Source: Bradyrhizobium tropiciagri
Lineage (GTDB): Bacteria > Pseudomonadota > Alphaproteobacteria > Rhizobiales > Xanthobacteraceae
Length of the DNA: 34,789 bases
Direction: 5' to 3'
Assembly (NCBI RefSeq): GCF_001189845.1
Contig: NZ_LFLZ01000086.1
Coordinates: forward strand, 1 to 34,789
Shown here one piece after another: positions 7,676-15,221 of this stretch. The notes beneath the pieces are model-generated. The model was given only the letters and a program-made list of their open reading frames with translations, was not told where the DNA came from and did no database searches. Every line of letters begins with the position of its first letter. The first letter of the stretch is position 1. A program made the position numbers and the translations under genes.

Positions 7676-8369
7676 TGGCGCTTTTCGTTAGCTCGTTTGG
7701 ATGATTAATATGAACAATGTAAATAGCGCATCGCCTGCGGCTTAGTACATCCAATAGCTTTTCGGTAATTCGCGCTGGCTCGACGACCGGCAATCTGACG
7801 GGGAGCCGGATCACTTTGACATGCTCGATGGCCTCCAGTGACTCCAGAATTACCTCCAGGTGCCGGTCTCCGAGAGCAAACAGATCGTCTCCGGAAAGAA
7901 CAACTTCCCAGACCTCTGGCGTTTCACGGACGTGTTCTAGGGCGGCCGCTAATTCCTCTGCTCGAAGACTTTTTTTACCGGAAACGACTTTTTCGCGACG
8001 GAAGCAATATCTGCAGTAGACTTGGCAGGTCTGCGTAAGCAGCAGAAGAACCCGATCCCGGTATCGGCGGGTCAGCCTCTTCAGCTTCGAGAGAACATTA
8101 TCGCCGACGGGGTCGCTGCGTTCTTCGTTTCTTACGCGCAATTCGTTCGCAGTCGGACTGAACTGGCGAGTTATTAGATCATCTGGATCTTTGGTGTTCG
8201 GAGCTATTCGCATCTCGGATGTGATCCGTACCGAAGACTTGTTAACCCCTTCGATTAAGCTTGGCACTGAATCCGACGATGCCAGCCCATGCTGAACCAA
8301 ATTCTCTAGTGGGCACGTTAGACGATGATCGCGTTCTCGAGGGGAAGGAGCGACAGGGTGCCAAGTCAT
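7676..8369 (-). pseudogene. kamA: Lysine 2,3-aminomutase (radical SAM), truncated remnant
   Basis: The minus-strand frame contains an N-terminal region (DPDDLITRQFSPTANELRV, then DPVGDN), the radical-SAM cluster motif C115-QVY-C119-RY-C122-FRREKV, and EVWEVVLSGDDLFALGDRHL, VKVIRLPVRLPVVEPARIT, INHPNELT. These are the landmarks of KamA, a pyridoxal-phosphate and SAM enzyme converting L-lysine to beta-lysine. The family TGGDPL is changed to SGDDLF. After about residue 225 of a normal ~350-430 the family match ends and the frame runs into unrelated BenC-derived DNA until 7431. The lysine-PLP and C-terminal part are missing, so activity is not expected. It lies 12 bases upstream of the BKACE gene. 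Confidence 0.75.
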
Positions 8370-8559
8370 CGGATCCTCTGCTTGTTCCTATTGTACGCCT
8401 TTCGCCTAAGAATCACCGAAACCAGCCCTATCGTCGACTATCCAACCTATGAGTGCGTCATCGTGTCCCATTTGCTTTGGCGACGACCACGCACTGAGCA
8501 ATTTGACCTCCGATGCAAGAGGCCGGGGAAGGACTGGCCCGAGCGCCGATCTCGAAAGG

Positions 8560-9101
8560 TACCGGTGCAATTCAACATATTCCTGAATCAGCTGGAATGC
8601 TTGACCAAGCGGATCGAGGAGCTGGCGCCACAATGGTCGATGACGCCGTTCGTAGAGTCCGTGCAGGCGATGCGCGGTGTCCCCTTCATCGTCGCCGTGA
8701 CGGTGGTTGCCGAGGTCGGCGACTGCTCCCGCTTCGACAATCCCCGCCAGTTGATGGCCTTTCTCGGCCTCGTGCCGTCGGGGCATTCGAGCGGCGCAAC
8801 CATCCGACGCGGCGGCATCACCAAGGCCGGCAACGCTCTGGCCAGGCGAACTCTGATCGAGGGGGCATGGACCTATCGCATGCAAGCCCGCGTCAGTCGC
8901 AAGCTCCGTGACCGTAACGAACGCCTACCTCAAGCTATCCGCGATGTCGCCCGGAAGGCTCAGGTCAGGCTGTGCGCCCGCTATCGCCGCTTGTCGGCGG
9001 CCGACAAATCGAAGGCGATCGTCACCACCGCCATTGCACGCGAGATGGTCGGCTTCCTGTGGGCGATCACTCGTCAAGTGCAGCTCAGGCCGGCCGCCTG
9101 A
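8560..9101 (+). pseudogene. IS110-family transposase, C-terminal half
   Basis: The plus-strand frame reads WSMTPFVESVQAMRGVPFIV, then VAEVGDCSRFDNPRQLMAFL, GLVPSGHSSGATIRRGGITK, AGNALARRTLIEGAWTYRM and KAQVRLCARYRRL, ending at TGA 9101. This is the complete Transposase_20 (C-terminal, serine-containing) domain of an IS110 transposase, of a different subgroup from the fragment at 4800-5335. The N-terminal DEDD domain is absent: the frame stays open upstream to 8325 but that part does not match the family. The fragment is truncated, not frameshifted. Confidence 0.85.
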
Positions 9102-9434
9102 AGAGCGCCGCTCAACCATATCGGTGCCCAGGGCAGGAGGCAGGGCGCGGTGGGGAATCCCCGTGTTATGAGCCGGAATTGCCGACGCTAGCCCCCTAGA
9201 CCGAGGCAGCCCCAAGACGAAACCACGGTCATGCGGTAGCCAACCCGCGCATGAGATTGATCAACCGTCGTCTTTGGCCCTGCCTCCTATCGTGGGCACC
9301 TTCGAAGTCCAGCGTCCGGCGCTCAGTGCCGGAAGCGGCTCCGCTTGATCGAGTCCCTTGACAGCAAACATGAGAGAACAGGCGGCCGAAAAGTGGCTTC
9401 GCCCGCCCGGTAGGGTGTGATTCCTCGCATTTTC
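9102..9434. other. No gene recognised; region after IS110 fragment
   Basis: This may include the non-coding 3' end of the IS110 element, but no terminal repeat could be placed. No other feature was seen. Confidence 0.3.
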
Positions 9435-10155
9435 TTAGTTCTTTTGGGCTGGGAAAGCTTGCGCTGTGACGATTACGCTTCTGGTCATGTAGCAGCTAAG
9501 TTCCGTGCGAGCCGCAGAAGCGGTCCTTCAAGCTCTCGCAATTCGCCAAGGTGCCTCTGGGGAATTCGCTTGATTAATGCCTGGCCCGCAGCTTCGAGAA
9601 GGAAATCGTCGTTCAGTTCGGTTTCGAAATAGCCCGGAGCAAGCGCGTTGACACGAACACTGTAGCGCGCTCATTCGAGGCGAGCGCCGTGTTCATCTGC
9701 ACAACACCGGACTCAATCGCATATGGAGCGACCGAGCTTGCGACCTGCGGGTCTAGGATCGACGCCACATTAACGATCGAACCTTTAACGCTGTGCGCGA
9801 CCATGCGGCGTCCAGCTACCTGCCGACCAGCCAGACGCCTTTCAAGTTGATGTCGACGACCTTCTCCCAGTCGGCCTCATCCTGTTGCAGCGCGGGCCGC
9901 GTAGCCGTGACGCCTGCGTTGTTGATGATAATCTCTCGATGCCCGCTGCGACGGTGACGTCCGTCATCACGCTTTGAGCCAGCCCTTGGCCGCAGTAATG
10001 TCCTCGACGGTTTTGGCCAGAGCTTTCGCACGGCGTGTGCCGGCGGTCGCGCGTGCCCCCCGCCCTGCGAGGACGGTTGCAAAGAATCGTCCAAGACCGC
10101 TCGAGCCGCCTGTGACCAGGACATGTGCCCCTTCGATTCCAAACAGGTCATTCAT
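9435..10155 (-). pseudogene. Short-chain dehydrogenase/reductase (SDR), multiply frameshifted
   Basis: From 10155 on the minus strand: HVLVTGGSSGLGRFFATVLA (Rossmann glycine motif), then in other frames INNAGVTATRPALQQDEADW, VVDINLKGVWLVGR, GSIVNVASILDPQVASSVAP, VNALAPGYFETELNDDFLLE, and finally YMTRSVIV before a TAA at 9435-9437. The pieces are collinear with a whole classical SDR of about 240 residues. At least three frame changes separate them. The active-site YxxxK region reads YAIESG, so the catalytic lysine is also lost. It follows the lipocalin-like gene by 31 bases on the same strand and was probably its operon partner. Confidence 0.85.
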
Positions 10156-10186
10156 CGCAGATATCCGCTAACCCCAGGCAGCGGCA

Positions 10187-10663
10187 TTACTTGACCCTGT
10201 TCCAGATCAGCATCGAGCGGCCCATCTTGCCGTCGAGATAGCTCTTGTACGGAGCGGTCGTGATCGTCAGCGTATCACCCTCGAGCACAAAGTGCCGGAT
10301 TTGATCGGTGCCGGTCCACGCCTGGTTCCACGATGTGTCGATGTGATGAACGACGACGTTCTCCCCCAGCGAGAAAGTGCCGGCATAGGCGACCATGGTG
10401 CCGAGCAACTCCGCGCCTTCTTCATCGGTGGGCACCACGTCGCGAGGTACGACCCGATCGTTCCGCGTGAAGATAGCGTACATTCTGCCGTCCGCCGCGT
10501 AGCCGATGTAGCCGACGGGGGCCTCGCCGAATTGATTATGGCGATGTCCATCCGACAATCGTTCGCGAACGTAGGAACGCAGCCGCCATGTACCAAGCAC
10601 CGGACAATCCGCTGGGGGGGGGGCAGGCCTTACCGATGTCAAGATTTCCTTGTCTGTCGCCAA
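10187..10663 (-). CDS. Lipocalin-like domain protein
   Basis: The 158-residue product contains LGTWRLRSYVRERLSDG near residue 25, GYIGYAADGRMYAIFTRNDR near 52-70, AYAGTFSLGENVVVHHIDTS near 95, and ends LIWNRVK. This is the lipocalin-like (PF13924-type) fold of small cytoplasmic proteins often encoded beside dehydrogenases and hydrolases of aromatic or polyketide-like metabolism; their ligand is generally unknown. The start is a TTG at 10663 supported by GGAGG eight bases upstream. A run of ten C on the coding strand lies at codons 14-17, inside the N-terminal extension before the domain. It precedes the broken SDR gene by 31 bases. Confidence 0.75.
   Translation of the reverse strand: MATDKEILTSVRPAPPPADCPVLGTWRLRSYVRERLSDGHRHNQFGEAPVGYIGYAADGRMYAIFTRNDRVVPRDVVPTDEEGAELLGTMVAYAGTFSLGENVVVHHIDTSWNQAWTGTDQIRHFVLEGDTLTITTAPYKSYLDGKMGRSMLIWNRVK
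10614..10623. repeat. Homopolymer of ten G (C on the coding strand)
   Basis: Ten consecutive G on the plus strand fall inside the first 50 bases of the lipocalin-like gene. A change of one or two bases would shift the frame before the folded domain. The tract is in frame in this sequence. Confidence 0.95.
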
Positions 10664-11059
10664 GTCGTCCTCCCGAGTCGAAACTCGTTTGTAAGCGCTG
10701 TCTGGAGATGGATGTCGAACGTGTCGATCATAGAACTGTCTTGCTCGGACCGGGGCGCCATCAGTATTCGGTGTCGCTCCGGTTGCTCGATAAGGTTAAG
10801 CACCGGGTCTTTGCGAGGGGTCTTGCAAGTTTGCCGCTTCCCCCTCACCGAAATACATGCGCGTGGCGCCAATCCTCGCGACACGACACGTATCGCGGAC
10901 GCGTAGGAATACTCCGAGCTTACGATCAGTCGCGGCAACTTGGTAAGCGGTTTCGTCGACGCGATCACATCGACAACCTGAAAACGCCCCCTCTCTACTG
11001 CCCATAATCGCCTTTTATCTAAGTGATCATGACCATCGGCATTGCACCGAGTGAGCATA
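10664..11059. other. No gene recognised
   Basis: A long minus-strand frame crosses this stretch (to 10639) but its composition and lack of any motif suggest it is not a protein. Only its upstream part (above 11060) resembles a known family. Confidence 0.35.
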
Positions 11060-11308
11060 GGCGCCCCGCTCGACAGGTTAACTGCACTTGGACCGCGAGC
11101 TGCAATGCACACGCCCCGGCTGCCGCGGAACCGCCGGCACGTCGCCGTCATAAACGCCGCGGCCTCCTCACGGCGTGTCAGCCCCCACCTCGATCTTCGA
11201 ATTTCGAAGCGATTCCAGCACATCGAGATTCCCTTCGCCGGCAAGCATCACACGATCAACCTCCCCACGCGGCAGCGCTTCGGCAGGTAGATCCGAGCCC
11301 GTCACCAT
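11060..11308 (-). pseudogene. Acetolactate synthase-like ThDP enzyme, N-terminal fragment
   Basis: Reading the minus strand from 11308 gives MVTGSDLPAEALPRGEVDRV, then GEGNLDVLESLRNSKIEV. After a frameshift near 11185 it continues REEAAAFMTATCRRFRGSRG, then VCIAARGPSAVNL. This follows the N-terminal pyrimidine-binding domain of acetolactate synthase-type enzymes, with the conserved EEAAAFMA-type segment carrying the glutamate that activates thiamine diphosphate and the RGPGATN-type loop, here RGPSAVN. The rest of the domain is not recognisable. Clearly non-functional. Confidence 0.6.
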
Positions 11309-11477
11309 TCTGCGCCCCTATTGCCCAAATTCCTCAGCTAGGCTGCGAAGACGGTACGAATATTTCCGCCCGCAGCATTTGATAGTTCGCGTGTTGTAGG
11401 CGGTATATGGCTTCCAGTACGTTGACATACTTCAACGTCAACCCCGCCGATAGCAGCAACGTGTTCGTAACATAGGT

Positions 11478-11577
11478 ACAGTAGTTGCGCGCCTACCAGA
11501 TCTTGTACACTGTTATCGAGCACAACGATGCCGTCCTCCGGAATCACCTTGCGCACGTCGTGAACTCGGTAGAGCAA
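11478..11577 (-). pseudogene. Acetolactate synthase-like ThDP enzyme, fragment from the start of the C-terminal domain
   Basis: The minus-strand frame from 11577 reads LYRVHDVRKVIPEDGIVVLD, then NSVQDLVG. This resembles the segment opening the ThDP-binding C-terminal domain (…PEDGIVxLDNG…). It lies upstream, in transcription sense, of the N-terminal fragment at 11060-11308. The two pieces are thus in the wrong order for one gene and imply a rearrangement or two gene remnants. Confidence 0.4.
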
Positions 11578-11590
11578 AGGCGCCTACACG

Positions 11591-12957
11591 CGCGTCCCCA
11601 AACAGCACCGTAGCGGGCGGGCGGCTTTGCGGTGGTCATCGATGATTCGTCGGTAGGGTCGGGTTGCTGACACCAACCTGATTCGAGGAACCACCGATGA
11701 CCGACGAAATGATGAAACTTCGCACCCTCGTGGAGAAGACCCCTGACGCGCATCTGTTACGCGAGATGATCGGCTTCGCCGCCTAGCGGCTGACGGAGCT
11801 GGAGGTCGAAAGCCAGACCGGGGCGGCCTACGGCGAGAAGAACCCGGGCGTCTGGGCTAACGGAACGGCTATCGCGACCGGGTCTGGGAGACCCGCGCCG
11901 GCGCGGTCGAGCTGCGCTTCCCCAAGCTGCACAAGGGCTCCTACTTCCGGGGGCTTCCTGGAGCTGCGCCGCATGGCCGAGAAGGCTCACCGCCGTGGTG
12001 CAGGAAGCCCAGTGCAGGGCGTCTCGACCCGCTCGGTGGACGATCTGGTGCAGGCGATGGGCATGAGCGGCATCTCCAAAAGCCAGGTGAGTCGGCTGTG
12101 CGGCGAGATCGATGACAAGGTGAAGGCGTTCCTCGCCCGTCCGATCGAGGGCGACTGGCCGTATCTGTGGATCGACGCCACCTACGTGAAGGTGCGCCAG
12201 AATGGCCGCATCTTGTCGGTCGCGGTGATTGTCGCGGTCGGCGTCAACAGTGACGGCTGGCGCGAGGTGCTCGGCATGGATAGCGGTCCCTCCGAAGCCG
12301 AGACGTTCTGGACGGCATTCCTGCGCAAGCTTGCTCGCCGTGGCCTGCGCGGTGTCAAGCTCGTCGTCTCCGACGCTCACGAGGGCATCAAGGCCACCGT
12401 GGCCAAGGTGCTCAACGTCACTTGACAGCGTTGCCGCGTGCACTTCATGCGCAACGCGCTGGCCCATGCCGGCAAGAGCGGGCGGCGCGTCGTCTCTGCC
12501 TTCATCGCCACCGCGTTTGCCCAGGATGATGCCGAGACCGCACGAACGCAGTGGCGAAAGGTCGCCGACCAGCTCCGCCCCAAGCAGCCCAAGCTTGCCG
12601 ACTTCCTCGACGAAGCGGAGCCCGATGCGCTCGCCTACATGACGTTCCCGCCCCAGCATCGGACCAAGCTGCACTCGACCAACCCGATCAAGCGCCGCAA
12701 CGGCGAGATCAAGCGGCGACCGTGGTGGTCGGCATCTTCCTCAACGAAGACGCGATTGTTCGCCTCGTTGGCGCGATCCTGCTTGAGCAAAACGATGAAT
12801 GGGCCGTCCAGCGCGCCCGCTACATGACGCTGGAAACCATCGCGCCGTTGAGCGATGATCCCACCGTCAGCCTTCCGGCAATCGCCAGTTGACCTGTCCG
12901 GCCCATGCCGGTGAACGCGGTGAGCCGCCGCCAGCTACACCACGCCACGGGACACGA
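11591..12957 (+). mobile_element. IS256-family element, degraded
   Basis: The transposase remnant is flanked by imperfect inverted repeats. The left end (about 11591-11626) begins CGCGTCCCC and contains GTAGCGGGCGGGCGGCT. The reverse complement of the right end (about 12924-12957) begins CGTGTCCCG and contains GTAGCTGGCGGCGGCT. The interior matches an IS256 transposase throughout. The exact outer bases and any target duplication were not settled. Confidence 0.6.
11697..12892 (+). pseudogene. IS256-family (mutator type) transposase, inactivated
   Basis: Starting at ATG 11697 the product reads MTDEMMKLRTLVEKTPDAHL and then meets a TAG at 11784 (codon 30). Frameshifts between about 11860 and 11955 precede an open stretch with WIDATYVKVRQNGR (first catalytic aspartate), GPSEAETFW and VVSDAHEGI (second aspartate). 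A TGA at 12423 replaces the tryptophan of the family WQRCRVHFMRN motif. Downstream come HSTNPIKRRNGEIKRR (the catalytic glutamate region) and, after another frameshift near 12720, VVGIFLNEDAIVRLVGAILL to the end. Full length is kept, so this is point decay, not truncation. Confidence 0.92.
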
Positions 12958-13889
12958 TCGCTTTCCGCCTGCGCCTATGAGATTGCGCTGCCTGCGACAA
13001 CACAGTGTTCCTCGGCGGGACGTAAGCCTTCACCACAACCATTGTGACTGCCTCGGGGGCTGAATCTAGTCTGGTTCAGGGGCCTCGTCGCGGTCCGGGA
13101 GACCGTCCGCCTGCTTCGCAGGTCCTCTGTGCCTGACTAATCGGCTCTATCATACGTCGCAAGCCACTCGGCCACCCTCGGCGACGGTGGCTCCGCCGCG
13201 GGCGCGAAGGGACCCCGAACGGCCGCACGCGAGATGTGGTCGCCCGGAAGCACCTTCGTCTCGCGGCTCCGTGCCGGGGTAGCGATCGAGAAGTGTGCAC
13301 CATCTCTTCACGGCCGAATTCACTCGTGGTTCCTTTACAATTTGTATTGCGACCGAGCTAAGAGTGGCTTGCAAGGATTTGCATTGGCCAACTGTCCAGA
13401 TGTCAACGTCTCATGCTACGAGCGCTAGCTCTCGAGAGGCTGACGAGGCTTAGAAGGATCCATCACGGGGCAACGGCGGTAACCGATGTCGCCGAGTTTG
13501 CACTGGCGTGCCGCGGCGAGATTGGCGCATTGACGCTCTGAGGCGCAAGCTCGAACGGCGGGAGAAGGCGATCGCCGAGTTTTGGAGCGCCATCGCATTT
13601 CCGCTGCGCGGTGCTGACAAGCGAGTGGCCCGCTCAGCCGAGATTGCTGCGTGTGACGAACGCGTGGTATCGGCGAAGAGCAGTTCGTTCGGTGTCTCCA
13701 GCACCGGTATCCCAGACGCAGGGCTTGCAAGCCTACCGTATGGTATCGCCAGATCGAGTTCTATAAGGCACCCGGGAGTCCAGGTGACCGCCCGCACCGA
13801 GATCGGGCGAGTCGCCCGTTCTGTGTCGAGAAGCGAAGACAATTGAGGACGGAGCTATCGCTAAATTTTGGTGACGGCCTAGCCGGGTA
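12958..13889. other. No gene recognised
   Basis: About 0.9 kb with only short or antisense-like open frames on both strands, for example 13508-13846 plus and 13450-13842 minus. None has a recognised motif. It is likely decayed DNA between two IS256 remnants. Confidence 0.35.
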
Positions 13890-14190
13890 GGCGGCAGCGG
13901 TTATGGGCTGACGGTCAGTCGGTTTGGCGATGACCTCGATCCCGTTGTTGAATGTCACGCCAAGAACGAGTTTTGGCAACTGGTTGTGGCCATCGAGACG
14001 ATGGCCAGTTTTCTGCGCGGCCTCAAGCAGTTTGACGACCATCGCGAGCGCCGTCCTGTTGGACATGCACCCCTTCGTCGGATCGTGCGGTGGCGCACGG
14101 TAGCGAAAGGCTTTCAATGGGATTGGTCGTCCGCCGGTGTTTCCAGTGCTCGGCTGGCAAGTCGTTGAACGCCAGCAGCGTGTCCCAACA
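13890..14190 (-). pseudogene. IS256-family transposase, C-terminal fragment
   Basis: The minus strand reads DTLLAFNDLPAEHWKHRRTT, then NPIES. After frameshifts it gives GCMSNRTALAMVVKLLEAAQ, then RLDGHNQLPKLVLGVTFNNG and IEVIAKPTDRQPITAAA. This is the C-terminal end of a well-known rhizobial IS256 transposase, including the glutamate of the DDE triad in TTNPIES. It is a different subgroup from the element at 11591-12957. The rest of the element is missing. Confidence 0.85.
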
Positions 14191-14231
14191 CTGCTTCTCG
14201 ACGCCGTTTGAAAACACTTCCTTCCGCGCCC

Positions 14232-14607
14232 CGGTCGATTTGGCCAAGCTCAGATGGCGCATGGAACGCGACTACCAAGAGCTCAAGCAGGAGGTCGGCT
14301 CGGGCATCATGAGGGCGCGGCGGCGCGGCTTCCATCACCACGCCACGCTATGCGTGCCGCCTACGGTTTCCTGATCTCCGAAAGGGAGACGATCTCCGGT
14401 CACGACCTCGTTGGCCCGCGTTCGAAGAATTTTCGCTTCACACAAATCAAAAGCTTCGCGACGCTCCCGCTCAGAACCGAGCGTCACCTGCCAAATTCGA
14501 TCGCTACCTTGCGGCGGCGTCGCGCGAGCACATTGGTTAGGCGGCTACGTAGATGTCCGTACTGCGCAATCCAAATCGAGGCCCATCCTGATTTTGTAAC
14601 GCTGTAA
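14232..14607 (+). pseudogene. IS701-family transposase, C-terminal fragment
   Basis: The plus strand reads DLAKLRWRMERDYQELKQEV, then after a frameshift RAAYGFLISERETIS, and further on LPLRTERHLPNSIATLRRR, then LRRCPYC. This is the C-terminal part of IS701-type (DDE_5) transposases; the glutamate in ERDYQELK is the third catalytic acid. The fragment meets the IS256 fragment tail-to-head near 14190-14232, which marks an old insertion or deletion junction. Confidence 0.85.
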
Positions 14608-14655
14608 GACTAGGCAATCACTACGGCATTAAGATGAAGCATCTCTGATGCTGAC

Positions 14656-14671
14656 TGTCGGAGTTGCGACA
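14656..14671 (+). promoter_or_regulatory. NifA-type upstream activator sequence (TGT-N10-ACA)
   Basis: A perfect TGT-N10-ACA with interior CGGAGTTGCG. It lies about 65 bases before the GG of a -24/-12-like element and about 105 bases before the expected transcription start, which is the normal range for NifA binding sites. A second, imperfect site (TGT-N10-ATA) begins at about 14675. Confidence 0.6.
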
Positions 14672-14734
14672 TGCTGTCAGGCTCACGATACGTCTACTTG
14701 AGCAAATTTCCCTTTACAAATCAAGCTGACGAAA

Positions 14735-14751
14735 TTGGCACGATCGTTGAA
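14735..14751 (+). promoter_or_regulatory. Sigma-54 (-24/-12) promoter-like element
   Basis: The sequence TTGGCACGATCGTTGAA matches the consensus TTGGCACG-N4-TTGCW except that the -12 dinucleotide is GA instead of GC. The GG at 14737-14738 and the -12 G at 14749 have the required 10-base spacing. Start of transcription would be near 14762. Together with the TGT-N10-ACA site it suggests NifA/RpoN control of the MATE gene. The mismatch falls in an important base, so strength is uncertain. Confidence 0.55.
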
Positions 14752-14761
14752 GAGAAGATGT

Positions 14762-15221
14762 CATCCAGTACCGCATGCTCAGGGAATCGCAGCTATGGCT
14801 CATAAGATTATCGCCTCTCAGTTCACGTATGCGTCGCGTGCGAATTCGAACGGTTTTAACGTTGCCTTTCAGGCGCGCTGGCGCACGATTTGCCATCCTG
14901 ATCGACCACGTCGGCAATCGCGGTTCGCGCCAAACCCGATTGCACAATGGCGGTGATCGACCCGTTCCTCGTGCCGGTCACCTACAGCGTCTTCTTTCGC
15001 TAAACACACGCGAAACGGAAGCCTCGGTCCAGGGGACGGAGCTGGTCTCGTCAATAGACGAACAGGCGCTAGGCTCAGCGGCAGATCCAGCCAATAGCGC
15101 GCCTCGTCGCAAGCGGTTAAGTCCGCATCCGCTGGTCGTCGCCAATCCAGCGCCGGAAGAGGATCCTTTCGGTGAACAAGACATCGTTCCTCCGCCGAGG
15201 CAACCGGGCAGCACGATTTCC
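14762..15221 (+). other. Long leader or N-terminal extension region before the MATE gene
   Basis: If transcription starts near 14762, about 460 bases precede the chosen MATE start. The MATE frame stays open back to an ATG at 14775, which would add 149 residues rich in Arg, Pro and Ser with no recognised domain. It is unclear whether this is an untranslated leader, an added protein segment, or remnant DNA trapped between an older promoter and the gene. Confidence 0.4.

Noticed and set aside
10639..11244. A 201-codon open frame on the minus strand as a complete protein
   Set aside because: Only the stretch above 11060 matches a family (ThDP enzyme). The rest has no motif and overlaps the start of the lipocalin-like gene.
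11757..12674. A 305-codon open frame on the minus strand
   Set aside because: Antisense shadow of the IS256 transposase; the plus strand clearly encodes the catalytic motifs.
14670..14695. A tts box or nod box near the MATE promoter
   Set aside because: GTCAGGCTCACG is only a short partial resemblance. The longer conserved patterns of TtsI or NodD sites are absent.
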